Positions 11,129 to 22,475 are shown, counted from the stretch's first letter. The stretch is DNA of 64,000 nt from Craterostigma plantagineum (GCA_027422505.1 JAPQWV010001597.1:16418-80417); one strand, 5' to 3'. Notes: generated from the sequence alone by a model not told the origin. Program-made: numbers and translations.

Positions 11129-11484
11129 AGCGCACGTTGCATATGCAAGAATTCACCTACTGAGCAAATCGCTCATGCCTTTATGTGTTGTAGGTAACGA
11201 TGAGCCCGACGTCGGCGAACGTCGGGATTAAGCTAGCGGTTGGCGGCGGTGACTCCACGGGCTTTTGAGGGCGAGAGCGGTACATGGATGCGACCTGTGG
11301 AGCGGCTCTAGACATTTTTTTTGATTTTTGGGGCTTCGGCCCATGTAAATACTGACTTTTGTAAAACACTGTTTTATGATATGTAAAATTTTATTAAAAA
11401 GTTTTCGTAAAATGGGCCTTCGTGGCTTGCGTTGCGGAAATCCGCCGAACAATTAAATTAGAAAGTAGGGTTGTTTCAGAGAGA

Positions 11485-11760
11485 CCATAAGCCCTCGATT
11501 CAATTCAGGCTGGAAACGAAGTCCATAAGCCCATGTTCAAATCTAGGCTGGAAGCAAAACCCTGTAAGCCCTGCTTAAGTCCAGACTGGGAGCGAAACCC
11601 CATACGCCCTGGCATAGATCCAAGATGGATACGAAACCTCTACGCTCCGATGTAGCTCGAGATGGGAAAGGAGGCCATAAGCCCTAGCTTCGGTCCTAGG
11701 CAGAAAAGAAGCCTATAAGCCCTGACTCATATCCAGGCAGAAAAAATATGCCAAGTCCCG
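11485..11760 (+). repeat. tandem array, about 40-bp unit
   Basis: Seven degenerate units begin with variants of CCATAAGCCCTG at about 11,487, 11,524, 11,562, 11,601, 11,639, 11,671 and 11,710. Most also contain CCAGGCTGGAA-like sequence. It lies directly before the 101-bp array and probably belongs to the same Tat-like gypsy element. Confidence 0.7.
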
Positions 11761-11779
11761 AATTATTTCGGGTTGACAC

Positions 11780-12330
11780 TTGAGGGCTGCGCAAAGCGCG
11801 CCCCGCACAGATTGAGCTTGAATCCCAGGCTCCAGGTTATCCTGGATCAACGCCTAATGAACCTAGATTGGGTTATATCCAGAGGGAAGTGCAAAGCACG
11901 CCCCGCTCAGATTTTGCTTGAATACCAGGCTCCAGGTTATCCTAGATCAACTGCTGATGAACCTAGATGGGTTATATCGAGGAGGGTTGGCAGAGCACGC
12001 CCCGCGCAGATTGCGCTTGAATCCCAGGCTCCAAGTTACTCTGAATCAAAGACTGATGAACCTAGATTGGGTTATATATAGGAGGGCTATGCAAAGCACG
12101 TCCCGCGCAGATTGCGCTTGAATCCCAGCTCTCCAAGTTATCCTGGATAACGCCTGATGAACCTAGATTGGGTTATATCCAAGAGGGCTGTGCAAAGCAC
12201 GCCCCGCACAGATTGCGCTTGAATCCCAGGCTCCAGGTTACTCTGGATCAAAGCCTGATAAATCTAGATTGGGTTATACCAAGGAGGGCTGCGCAAAGCG
12301 TGCCCCGGGCAGATTGCGCTTGTAAATGGG
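11780..12330 (+). repeat. tandem array, about 101-bp unit, 5.5 copies
   Basis: The marker GCAAAG/GCAGAG recurs at 11,791, 11,891, 11,990, 12,091, 12,192 and 12,293, a period of 99-101 bp. Each unit contains CACGCCCCGC, AGATTGCGCTTGAATCCCAG, TCCAGGTTATCCTGG and CCTAGATTGGGTTATATCC variants. Reading it gives repetitive ORFs that are not genes. Tat-lineage gypsy elements commonly carry such arrays before the 3' LTR. Confidence 0.9.
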
Positions 12331-14040
12331 CCTGGGCTCCAGCTTACCTTGGACGAACACCTACGGACCCGAACAGGGCGAGTTGCAGTTCTGGACCATT
12401 CCAAATTCGAAAGGAACCACCCAAGCTTCGAATCACTCCAAAACAAGGACCAGAACCAGTCAATGCTGGCCCTACACAGGGGGAAATGTTCGTCGATACT
12501 ACACGAGCCTGACAAAAAATGGAACAGAGATGTCGGATCTAGTATACCAAGTTGCTCTCAGGTACATGTTTCTGTTCGCTAACAACCTCTTAGACAAAAT
12601 CTCTAATGCATATTTGGTAAGATTTGAAAGAGAACGCGTAAGGGGCGAACGCCTCTCACAAACAAACGTTCGGATATTGCTGTTTGTAAAGAGGGCCTAA
12701 CGTAGACCACCAAGGTTTAGCAAGGCAAAAGGCGAGTGGTAAGTCAGGAGGAACACCCCTCGTATACTCTGAATGTGCTAATAGACACTAGCACAATCCG
12801 AAGTAGGGAGACTGGAGAGAGGTAATGGTACGTGTCCCTGAATTGACAGAAAGGGGGACCACAAATACTTAAAGAAAAGCGTTCCTGGATAAAGACAGGC
12901 TCCAGGTGGAAGGCTTACCTCATACCTGCCGACGTGGCGATGACGAGCCCCCAATCTATAGAAATGAAAGTAAGGAGCATTGGGTCCAGATGAAAGTGTT
13001 GGACGTGAATGAAGTAGGATGTTGGGAGGAAAGCGCAAAGCGCAAGAGGCAGAAATGTCGCCATAAGTAAACATCCAGAGTACCGCAATCTGCGAGATGG
13101 ATTAGCGTGGGTACTCAAAGTGCAGCTTGCAGGGAGGATATTGAGGACGCAAATAAGGAGGCATACTCATCACTTATTTCGCTGACAAGCATCAGCACAA
13201 TTTCGAAGTAGGGAGAGTGGAGAGTGGTAGCTGTACAGGACCCGACTCAGCGTCCAGACTGAAAACAAGGCCCGAAGGCCCTAGCCTATCTCAGGTGGGA
13301 GCCTCCCCAGTGAGTCTGCGGACCTTATGATGACGGGCATCTAATCCACGAAAATGAAAGTACCATGTCCGACTTAGGCGGATATTGTTCAAGTATATGT
13401 TTAAATCTGCCACTAACTCCTCAAATGTAAGTTCGGTGCGAGTGCAAGTAGTGAGGCATTTAGTGAGCCAGAGTTGTGATTAAGAATTGCCACATGATCC
13501 CCCTTTAAAGGCCGGAGGAGCGCTCATACTACCACCGCTACATCCAGGGTGAAAGCTGCTCTCGTCCAGCAGCAAAACCTCCAAAGAAGTAGTGCCGCAC
13601 GAGAGGTTGAGAAATATTTTTGGTAGAGGAGTGTTCCCTCTAGCTTGCATGCAGAACGCCCTTCCCAGATCATTGACTCGAGCCACTCCGCACTTCCTTC
13701 GCCACCTAAGTATCGCAGGCTCGCTCCAGAACATCCTTTCATAGCCTTCTCCCTCTCTATCAACAAGTCCTTAGCCTTGCGTTCGACCAAGGCTGCTCTC
13801 CTCCACGGCTGGTTCATTTGTGACGCAAGTTCATTCTCCTTGGCAGCAAGAGCGACTGCACTTCGCTCCTCTAAGTCCGGACTCAACCCCCAAGCTGGAA
13901 TGAGGCCCGTAGACCCAAGCTAGCTCTAGGTGGGAGACTCCGTGGTTGATCTACGGACCTAGTGAAGATGAATCCTCAGCTCGTGGAAAGAGAGCAATGC
14001 GTGTCAAGTCCATCCTAGGCGGACATCTTTCAGGTTTCCG
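12331..14040 (+). mobile_element. degenerate Tat-like gypsy 3' region
   Basis: No intact gene is present. Two related segments (about 12,783-12,975 and 13,193-13,370) share AGCACAATCCGAAGTAGGGAG followed by TGGAGAG, and each resembles a polypurine tract plus LTR start (AAGTAGGGAGAC at 12,801-12,812; similar at 13,206-13,216). A third, weaker copy lies near 13,880-14,010. Near the end CAGGTTTCCGAATCAGCTTT recurs as CAGGTTTCCAGATCAGCTTT at 26,255. The element type is inferred from these parallels. Confidence 0.5.
13524..13886 (-). pseudogene. antisense coiled-coil ORF fragment in Tat-like element
   Basis: The minus strand encodes LEERSAVALAAKENELASQM followed by Ala/Glu/Lys/Arg-rich sequence (ERKAKDLLIEREKAMK), a probable coiled coil, for about 60 residues before quality falls. 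The orientation is opposite to the inferred host element. A comparable antisense coiled coil occurs at 27,541-27,700. I take it as the C-terminal remnant of the antisense extra ORF of Tat elements, such as the one at 18,900-19,858. No database check was possible. Confidence 0.45.
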
Positions 14041-14373
14041 AATCAGCTTTCTGGTAGACTGCCCAAAATCAACCGTAACCGGCGGTTGAACCGTCGAACC
14101 GCCGTAACCGGCAACAACCGTACCGGCACCGCAAATGGCCGGTTACGGGCGGTTGGTCGATTTGACCCACCGTAAACTGCCGGTTGATAACCGCCGGTCC
14201 GGCGGTTAACAATTTAAAAAAAAAAATTGAAATTCAAATTTTGATATGCCGCCGTTAGCTTTACAAAAAAAATATGAATTAGCTGTTGTAACCGGCGCTT
14301 GACCTGGCTAGCCGCGGTTAACGGACAAACTGCCGGTTACAAGGGGAAAAAAATTTCTTTTTAAAATGTTCTC

Positions 14374-14459
14374 AGTCTCTCTCTGTCTCCACTCTCAGCC
14401 TCTCTCGCTCTCTCTCTCTCTCTCTCTCGCTCTCTCTCAGTCTCTCTCTCGCTCTCTTT

Positions 14460-14495
<36 letters not shown>

Positions 14496-14590
14496 TGCTC
14501 TCTCTCAATCTCTCTGTCTCGCTCTCTTTCAGTCTCTCTCGCTCTCTCTCTTGCTCTCTGTGTCGATCTCTCTCTCTCGCTCGCTGCCTC
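14374..14590. repeat. (CT)n microsatellite inside hAT
   Basis: About 215 bp of CTCTCTCTCT with interspersed CGCT, CAGT and CTTTC. It gives long Ser/Leu or Arg/Glu reading frames on the two strands, which are artefacts. It lies between the left end and the transposase, possibly in the 5' untranslated region. Confidence 0.95.
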
Positions 14591-14854
14591 TCTTCCACGC
14601 CACCACCTCCCGCCGCCGCCGACCACCTCAGCCGCACGTTTGCCACGCGCCGCCGCTCACCACCACCCACCACCGGCGCCAGCCGCCGCCCGCGCCGACC
14701 ACCACACGCCGCACCACTGTCCTCGGCTAGCCGCCGCCGCACCACCGCACCGCCACGTTTCGCCTCGGCCGGGCCCCCGACCCTTGGTATCCTTTTTTTG
14801 ACGTTTTTAGTTTTTTATCTAACTATATTTTCGTACCCGTGTGTAATTATATTT

Positions 14855-17145
14855 ATATGGATCGTGTGGTGGCCGACGTGGTTTTCGTGATCGAGGGCCA
14901 GCAAAGGGAAGCAAGTCTTGGTAGTTCATCTCAAGATGACTACCAACAATACGACCCGAACGAGTTCTTGGATATTGCCGACGTGCTCGGCGGCGACTTG
15001 AACGAGGATGCGGCCGGGTTCGAACTGTCGCTGGAGCCAGCGCTCGCATGCCGCGCAACATACGGAGGTGGAGGAGGCGGATCCGGAGATCGAAGCGCCT
15101 ACGCAAACCGCCGCCGCCGGCGGCTACAGTCGGCATCTTCGCGGTACACTTCAAGAAGGTACCTACTAGTATAGTTCACCAATTTAGAGCTATTTGTACT
15201 ATTGTCCCAAGGAATATATTTTTAGAAATAGAGGCGGATATGGGTCAATAAATTCCTATCTCCGTTCGAAACACCCGACTAAATTAGGTATAGCACAAAC
15301 CAATAGCAAATGTTCGAGGCACGGATTCGTCTGCGTCGGGACCTGCCGGCGGGAGCGGAAGCGCAACGTCGTTTCATTACAACGAGGACGTTGTGCGACG
15401 AGAGCTTGCAACGTTCGTAGCCGCGAAGCATCTACCATTTCGATTTGCCGATGATCCGATCTACAAGCATTGGATCAAAATCGCATACAACCCTAAGGCG
15501 AAGAAGATTTCGAGGAGCACCTTGATGCGGGATACGAGGAAGACAGTAATCGCGCTTAAGCGTGACTTAGTAGCGATATTAGGTATTTTAGGAACTAACG
15601 CGTCGATTTGCTACGATATATGGAGCGATCATTGACAACGTTCATCTTACATGGGCATGACATGACATTGGGTCGATGATTCGTGGACGATACAAAAGCG
15701 CTTGATCGCATATAGGGAGTTTGATGAAGCGCACACGGTGCAAAACGTTGCGATCAAGCTTAGGACGATCTTATCAGAGTATAGGATAGTCAACAAAGTC
15801 TTTTCAGTATCGTTCGACAATGCGAGCGCAAACAACGCGCGCATTGAACGGTTGATCGAGTATTGTCAGCCGTCAGTCGGAGGACGATTTTTCCACGTGC
15901 GTTGTTTTTGCCACATACTTAACCTCTCTGTGCAAGACGCGCTAGTTAGTTTTAAAGGAGCAGGTGCAGCCTATACGCTACGCAATCTCCTACTTGATGC
16001 GGCACCCGCTTTGTGGAAGAATGGAAGCGTTTCTGCGCTAGAGAAGATGTACCAGCCAAGAAGTTTAGTTTAGGCGTACCCACCAGGTGGAATTCCACCT
16101 ACAAGTAGCTGTACCATTCGATGGAGTATCGACAGCATCTGTGCGAATTCTTTGCCGAAACAGAGTGTTGTCGTACATTCAGTTCCGGAGATGTGGGACC
16201 CGTGCAATAGTTTATGTGAGATACTTCAAGTATTTCACGATGCCACGGAGGCGATGTCGGGTTCATATTACCCGACTTCCATACTTGCGTTAGATCATTG
16301 CGTTAAAGTCACAATCATACTCGACGGGCTTCGGTTTTGATCAGTAGTCGGCGAGGCCGTTGGGAGTATGACTACCAAGTGGCTCAAATATTTATTTGAG
16401 TTACCGAATATCTTCATTATAGCGAAGATATTGGATCCGAGATGGCGTTTAGATGGTACGGGTAGACTACTAGAATGCTACTATCGAAGTATCGGGCAGG
16501 GTAGTCGATAGCATTTATTGCAGAGCGTACTCGACCGAGCGCATGGCTCTTAAAAGGATCTCTTTAAAGAGTATAAGCCCGATTTTGGCCACGACTCGTC
16601 TCGATCGGGATCGGGGCACGGTCAATCTAGTTGTACTAGTAGTCGATCTTCCCGATTAGCTGCTACTACGACATCCTCAACGCAAACAAGCGTCCAAGGT
16701 CCTCCCAAAATCCCTACATAGAACTCGATAACTTTATGTTGACGACTTTCGAGTTCGATGACGAAGATGAGTTCAACGTCCTTAGATGATGGTCGAGGGT
16801 GTCGCCAACGTATCCAACGTTGGCGAGGATCGCTCGGGAGATCCTTGCCGTCCCGGTCTCGACCGTCGCGGTGGAGCATGCTTTTAGCATGGGCGGTTTG
16901 ACCTTGAGCGAGAAGCGTTCGAACTTGAGTGCCGACAACCTCGAGTACCAATGTCTTCTCGACGATTGGACTCGAGCCGGGTATCGCACCAAAGATGAGC
17001 GTGCCAGCGACTCGCCGACGATCTTTTCAAGGACACCACCGGCACGGAGACAAGCGGCGGGGACGGCGGGGACGGCGAGGATTATTAGAGGCATTCGGCG
17101 AGATGCGGACTCCACATCAACAAACAAGTCCGAAAAAAGATAAGT
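14855..17145 (+). pseudogene. hAT transposase, multiply frameshifted
   Basis: The transposase would excise and reinsert the element. The first candidate ATG is at 14,875 in an acidic leader. A BED-type zinc finger is recognisable near 15,130-15,290 (IFAVHFKKV, YCPKEYIFRNRGGYGSINSY, RSKHPTK). The region 15,393-15,635 carries LPFRFADDP and SICYDIWSD; 15,702-16,073 carries VSFDNASANN and FHVRCFCHILNLSVQDAL, both typical hAT core blocks; TRWNSTYKLLYHSMEY lies at about 16,083. The C-terminal hATC dimerisation domain is at about 16,800-17,000: YPTLARIAREILAVPVSTVA then EHAFSMGG, where the usual serine is replaced by H. Stops and shifts separate all blocks. Confidence 0.9.
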
Positions 17146-17400
17146 ATCCAACTCTTATATTTCTTTGCATACAAATATTTTTTATGTTTATATTGTTAAC
17201 TAATGAATTGTTATTTTCAGGTCCTAATTTATTTGAACAAGCCTAACGCGAAGCCCGAAAAAGATAAGTATCCAACCTTATATTTTTTTGCGTACAAATT
17301 TATTTTGTTTATTGGCTAACTATGAATTGTTATTTTCATGTACTAATTTTTGAACATGCCTATTACGACGAGTCACGACGAAGCCCGAAAAAAGATAAGT
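17120..17400 (+). repeat. tandem duplication, about 125-bp unit, in hAT 3' region
   Basis: GAAAAAAGATAAGTATCCAA, TTATATTT, AATTGTTATTTTCA and TACTAATTT/CCTAATTT blocks appear twice (from about 17,131 and 17,257), and GAAGCCCGAAAAAAGATAAG begins a third unit at 17,380. The repeated part contains an intron-like TTTTCAG acceptor, so it may reflect duplicated 3' exon-intron sequence. A separate 28-bp repeat (TAGGTAACTTTCGCTTAGGA) occurs at 17,703 and 17,733. Confidence 0.75.
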
Positions 17401-18125
17401 AAATATTGTATAATTACTTCTTGTTCTTTTTTAAAATTAAACTTATAATGTAAACATGTTTATGCATTTTTTTTATAGGGAACAAGATTACGAAGAAGAG
17501 GGGTTTCGGTAAGTGCAAGTAAGTTAGCAACGTGTGATCTCCGGATGCTTTGACGGATCATAATTGACAGTTGATTCGTTAGGGCTTCTAAGATCATACG
17601 CTGCTTTCTCGCCTCCACTTTGCGGAGCCTGACCGAAAAGTCGAAGAATCATGGCTTCGCCCGTGATGGGCTTTAAAAGGTGCAGGCGTCGGGCCGGGCG
17701 CGTTAGGTAACTTTCGCTTAGGAACTTGGGAGTAGGTAACTTTCGCTTAGGACTTGGGAGTTCGGCGCCTGCACCTGTTGAAGCCTTTCTCGACGAAGTC
17801 TCGAAAGAAGACTGATTTGATTTACATTTTGTATTGTATTGTAATTGATTATTAAATTTTGTAATACAATACAAGTTCTTTGTAAAATGTAAAATGTAAT
17901 GTTTTTGTAATTGTCTTGCAAATTATATAGTAGATTTCGATACATAATTCGTTTGACCAAATAATATATCAAACTTTACACAAACACTAAGAATTTAAAT
18001 ATCTTTAAAAAAGGGGGTTGTAAACCCGCCTGTTACGGTTGTCTAACCGGCAACCGCCCCCGGCCGGTTAGACGGCGGTTAGTCCATCGGACTACCGCCA
18101 ACCGCCTGTTACCAACCGCCGTTTT

Positions 18126-18463
18126 TTTTTCTCTTTGTTTTCCTAGCTGGGACACCCTTGGGACCACTTGACAGCGACGTGGTACAACCTATGAGAGACA
18201 GCACCTGCAAGTGTACTATTGTCAGACTGTCGCGCCTCCTCTCTGTTCACAATGTCGACCACTTCACAGCCATCCACGTGTCCATTGGTCGGCTTTGCCC
18301 GATATTTCCCGCTCAAGCTATTCCGTTTCGGAACCCATCTTACTTTTTCGTACAAGGTCACAGGTCCCCAATATCCTACCTACCTGCTCATATGTCCCAA
18401 AGTCACTATCATCAGGTAGTCAAGTTAGGCGGGATGCTAAGCCGAAGGTCACCCTAATATCCA
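18126..18463 (-). repeat. 3' LTR start of Tat element A, truncated by hAT
   Basis: About 320 bp here match the 5' LTR segment 25,930-26,240 in the same orientation (for example AACCACTTGACA/ACCACTTGACAGCGACG, GAGAGACAGCACC, CAATGTCGACCACT, GCCGAAGGTCACCC). On the minus strand it starts TGGATATTAGGGTGACC at 18,463. The rest of the LTR (equivalent to 25,597-25,920) is missing where hAT begins. Confidence 0.85.
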
Positions 18464-18475
18464 GTCCCCCTACTC
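18464..18475 (-). promoter_or_regulatory. polypurine tract of Tat element A
   Basis: The minus strand reads GAGTAGGGGGAC immediately before TGGATATTAGGG. The same arrangement (GAGTAGGGGAC then TGGATTATAGG) occurs on the plus strand at 28,554-28,575, which confirms LTR border and orientation. Confidence 0.85.
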
Positions 18476-18899
18476 TGAATTGTAATACGCCAAGTATTAC
18501 ATTTCGGAGTACACTTAAGAGAGTATTCTCCCTTTCTGGTGCTTCTAGGCTTTCTTAACTGGCGTGCACTGCATTTACTCCGATTGGACAGGCCCTGTAC
18601 CTTTCGCAGAGGAAAAGGGTATTCCCAGGGCGACACGTGTCTAGCCCTGTCCCATTTACCTTTTGAAATTTTCGAGGCTGTTTTCTTTTGTTTTTCCCCC
18701 CTTTTCAAAATCTTTTTCACACTTAACGAAAATGCTAATCGTCGTCCCTAGGTTTTTCTTCATCTCCTTCGTCCCAAATCGCACAGTGCCCAGAATCGCG
18801 TAGCGCCCAAGTTTCCTCTTCTCCTGCCATTTCCTCAGGTATCATCTCGTTTTTCTTTCTCCTTCTTTCTCGTTCTATCGTCTCGATCTGCCCTCAGTT

Positions 18900-19858
18900 T
18901 TTCCTATTCCCCCTGCTTCACGTCGAAGTCATGTCTGATAGCGTCGCCTCTAAAGTACGCGCCCGTCATCACCGGGCCTCTCCGCGTCCTCTGCTGCCCG
19001 GGTGCCACTGCCTGGAGGGGATCGAAGCGGAAGGCCTCGTCACAAGACGCGGCGCCCCCTGATTTTCCCAACCTTTTTCTTCGCGGCCCTCTGCAGATGC
19101 ATCCTCTGCCATGCCATTGCCGGCGCAACCGGTTCCTAGCTCATCTTCGTTTCGTCGAACCTGCTCGCGAGGTGCTGTCGGAGATAGCACTGGGTAGACG
19201 ACTGGAAAATGTTCGGCGCATCCAAGTCGACCTATCGGTGCTTAGAGAAGGTAGTCCCAGAAGGCTTTCACAGTTCTGGCTTTCACGTCTCCATCCCAAA
19301 CCCTAGCCAACGTGCCAACTTTCCGCCTTCTCTGACCCTCGCCTTCTGGGAAAGCCAGATAAAGGCCGGCATGCGCTTTCCAGTTCACCGTTTCTAGCTT
19401 CAGTGTCACAGGCCTATCGAATACCTAGTCCTTCCTCTATTCGCCAACTGGTAGCTTTCTATGTCCTTGGTCAACGCTGCAGGTGGGAGGCCTTCTGTAG
19501 AACTTGTTCTTTCTCAATTTCAACTCAAGTCCACCCCACCTTTCTTCTATCTTTGCGCGAATCCGCGCGGCCTCATAAGCTTCTATGACAAGAGCTCCCA
19601 TAAAGACAAAGATGACACCCCTTTTACTTCTTTGTAGCCCCTACAGAAGGTGATTGGGACTTTTCCCATCTCCATTGGGTTCATCAGATACCCCAACGGC
19701 TCTCAGGGGTCCAACCTGAATGTTCCGAGGAGAACAAAGCAGCTATCAACCTTTTGAATCTCCGGCTTCTGAAAAGAAGTTTAACATGGTTGAGCTGGTG
19801 ACCTATCGCGGCCTACTCCACCACTTCTGTCTCTCCTCGCAGTCTCTACCCTTCGATC
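18900..19858 (+). pseudogene. antisense extra ORF of Tat element ('gypsy type transposon' domain)
   Basis: This ORF runs opposite to gag. Its recognisable core is VVPEGFHSSGFHVSIPNPSQ, then FWESQIKAGMRFPVHRF (19,209-19,397) and, one frame on, SIRQLVAFYVLGQRCRWEAF (19,403-19,588). EGDWDFSHLHW follows near 19,650. This order matches the Pfam family I know as 'putative gypsy type transposon' (Transposase_28), of unknown function. The start is unclear; a Ser/Pro-rich N-terminus is readable from about 18,930. At least two frameshifts occur, and the solo LTR at 19,859 cuts the C-terminus. Confidence 0.7.
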
Positions 19859-20768
19859 TGTAGCACCCGGGTCCTCGAGAATAGTAGGGCCGATAAATTT
19901 GCACAAATGTTGAATGCAATTATATGCCTTTCGTGCGTTAATTTCGTACTTATGTGACTTACGTGTTACGTGTCCCGTTTATGTGTGCATAAATACGTGC
20001 TTAATTTATTTGATGAAATTGGTGCAATGATTTTGCAATTATATGACTAATTTAATTTCGTGCACGTCTCATGCCTACGTGACCGTGAATATTTCATGAC
20101 TAATTAATTCTGTGAATTGTATGAATTTGTGTCAAAAGTATTAAGGGACTTTCGAAAATTAGGCAAATGGGAATTTGACTTATAAGCCAAGGGAGAAATA
20201 AAGATATTAGTTGGGCAATAAATTATTTGGGTTAGGATTAAATATTAGGTCCAATTCAATTAGAGTCAAGCTCAGAAAATAAAAATCCCTTAAAACAAGG
20301 AAAACTCACGTCAACTTGTCTCCACACCCATCAAAAATATATATTCAAGCTATAACCTCTCAAAAACCATAACAAAGGAACCATCGAAGCTTGAGTGAAA
20401 AAGGGAAGAAGAAAACGAAAGTAACTTCACGGAAGCTTGGATTAGGTATGGATCTCCTTCATGAACCTTGCATTCTCACTTATATATTAAAGTGTTCTAA
20501 AGACTATAGGCACGAAAATACTCACTAACTACGGTTTGGGCAGTTTTAATCCTTGCAAAGCATACTTCTCTCGCTTGATTCAGTGATTTTAATTTCCATA
20601 ATAACGTGTTAGGGATTTTAGGCGCGAAAAATAAGATTAGGTATACATTTTATTAAGTTCTGATTTTAGGGATTTAGGGATTCATATCGTCCTTCAGGTG
20701 TTCTGAGAAAATAGCTTTTAGATCATTAAGTATTGAGTTATGCAAATTAGAAGTCGTTTTTGGAATAC

Positions 20769-21345
20769 GTGCTTCGCGAAATTTAAGTTCCGCGAGCCCT
20801 AAAATGCGAACCCTAGGCAAACGCGAAGTTCGCGAACGTCGTGCTTGGATTCACGAACTAGAGTCTTGCGGGTCCAACCGATCGCGTCAAGCATACTCCA
20901 CGAACCCGAGAACCACGGAAAGGATTCGCGAACTTGAAGAGGGAAATGCAATTCGCGAACCGACGAAGCAGTTTGCGAATCCGCGAGATTGGCGAACTCG
21001 CCTATTTCCAATTCGCGAAACATGATTTGGCGGGCCTTCAATCTGCGAATGAGAGAGGAGTTTTGGCGAGCTCATGGCATTTTGCGAACTCGGCGGCTTT
21101 CACGGGCCGAATCATTTGGGGAATTGAAGATGTTTTGCGATCCACACAAGCCACGAACCCACTTTGCGAATTGAAGTTTCGCGGGCCCAACGAGGGTTGC
21201 GAACCCATGCAAACCCTGGTTTGCAAACGCCTCCATTTTCACGGGCCGAGCAATTTGGAGAACTCCACAAATTGCGACTCCTGGCGAATTCAAGCAATTC
21301 GCGAGTCCAATAATTGCGAAAACTTGGGATAACAAGCTAGACTTC
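20769..21345. repeat. GCGAA/CGCGAA-rich motif zone in the solo LTR
   Basis: More than 25 short motifs such as TTCGCGAAC, TTTGCGAAT, TTGCGGGTCC and CACGGGCC occur in under 600 bp. Overlapping ORFs on both strands here are products of the repeats, not genes. Similar motif clusters appear at 60,360-61,600 in a different element. Confidence 0.75.
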
Positions 21346-22275
21346 GCGAATTATAAAAAGCAAATTAGAACTTCATGAATTAGGGTAACTTCACGAATTG
21401 GACCCCTTAGATAAAAACGTCTTAAGTTTATAAAATATTTTTACACCATTGAATAAGAAAAATATTCTGATTCCAATGAGCATAGGCTCTTTCAACGCCC
21501 GATCATAATTTGCATATCGGTGTCTTCAGGGCCAATTTTCGTATAGGTAGACGTTTGCTTTCGATAGAAATTTGGAACGAAAAATTATGTAGTTGATTAT
21601 ATAATTTACGAACTGACTTATAACCTTGACAGGTTTAAAGGACGAAATATTAGGAAATTCACAAGACCGGCTAGCATGTAGCTTGGGGACGAAATTCTTA
21701 CGCTTCACGAACTACATAAGCTCGCGATGTAACCTCACGAGTCGATAGCAAATTTAGTGAACTATATAAGTTCACGAATCATATGAGTATGATTAGTTTA
21801 CGTGTCAGGTAGAATTCACGGGTTTACAAGTGTCCCGAGTTATAAGTCGAAAATTAGTTCGAAGTATTAAAATTAGCGAACTAGCTAGCCAAGTACTTTG
21901 GACAAAGCACTAATATCATTGTTTATTGCTTAAGGTCGAGAACTAGGGAAGTTCACCGAACCAGTAGCTAGAAATCTACGGACGCCCGGTAAGTGAAAAT
22001 CCAACTACAACACATAACATGTTTGTTTGTACCGATCTATGTGACTATGTGATTCGGTGCTTACGTGCTTATGTGAATTATGTATGACATTATCTTTATG
22101 GTTTCGGTAAGCATTATGGCATTAATGCGCTATGCATATGCATGCACGAAACACTTGGGGGTCAAATGATGATGAGCGTGCACGATTTATGTCGCAAAAA
22201 GCGAACGATGATTGCTGAGGTGGCAATGATGTAATAAGATATAAGTAAAGTGAGGGGCGGATTCCGGGGCACCGA

Positions 22276-22475
22276 GACGGCGTTGATGCACCGTCGGCGA
22301 CATTGATGCGTCGCCAGTATATGAACGACGTTGATGCGTCGGGGGGGATTACCATGGTTGGGTTGATGCCCTCGTGGTTGGGTTGATGCCCTTATATCCC
22401 TGTTAGCGGGTTGGGTTGATGCCCTCACGTTTTAGTATGTTTGGGTTGATGCCCTCATACTTTGGGCTGATGCCC
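22276..22475 (+). repeat. cluster of eight short hairpins with TTGATG core
   Basis: Units: GACGG..CCGTC (22,276-22,295), GGCGAC..GTCGCC (22,296-22,315), CGACG-TTGATG-CGTCG (22,326-22,341), then GGGTTGATGCCC at 22,360, 22,380, 22,413 and 22,443, and GGGCTGATGCCC at 22,464. The centre is nearly constant and the flanking arms differ but remain complementary. Confidence 0.8.

Larger units (their letters stand above)
7963..11478 (+). repeat. 3' LTR of chromovirus, interrupted
   Basis: The LTR begins TGTAATACCCG after the polypurine tract and appears to end GGGTTGTTTCA at 11,478. Near its 3' part, ACTGAGCAAATCGCTCA and TGTGTTGTAGGT (11,159-11,196) match a block in the solo LTR at 19,859-22,990 (ACTGAGCATATCGCTCA and the same TGTGTTGTAGGT near 22,640-22,680). 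The middle, about 9,055-11,128, is occupied by an AT-rich block and a plant-mobile-domain gene, presumably a later insertion. The exact 3' end and the insertion borders are not proven. Confidence 0.75.
14050..18125 (+). mobile_element. hAT-superfamily DNA transposon, decayed
   Basis: Both ends are dense in AACCGGCGGTT-type subterminal motifs (14,065-14,340 and 18,010-18,122), in opposite orientation at the two ends, as in hAT transposons. Between them lies a frameshifted hAT transposase (14,855-17,145). I could not define exact terminal inverted repeats or an 8-bp target duplication. The left flank matches the inferred outside of a Tat element, while the right flank is Tat LTR sequence, so the insertion is not a clean one. 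Confidence 0.85.

Noticed and set aside
14366..14890. Long ORFs on both strands with Ser/Leu or Arg/Glu repeats
   Set aside because: They are translations of the (CT)n microsatellite and a GC-rich trinucleotide stretch in the hAT 5' region.
20804..21335. Overlapping ORFs on both strands within the solo LTR
   Set aside because: They result from the GCGAA-rich motif repetition and low stop density, and show no domain.
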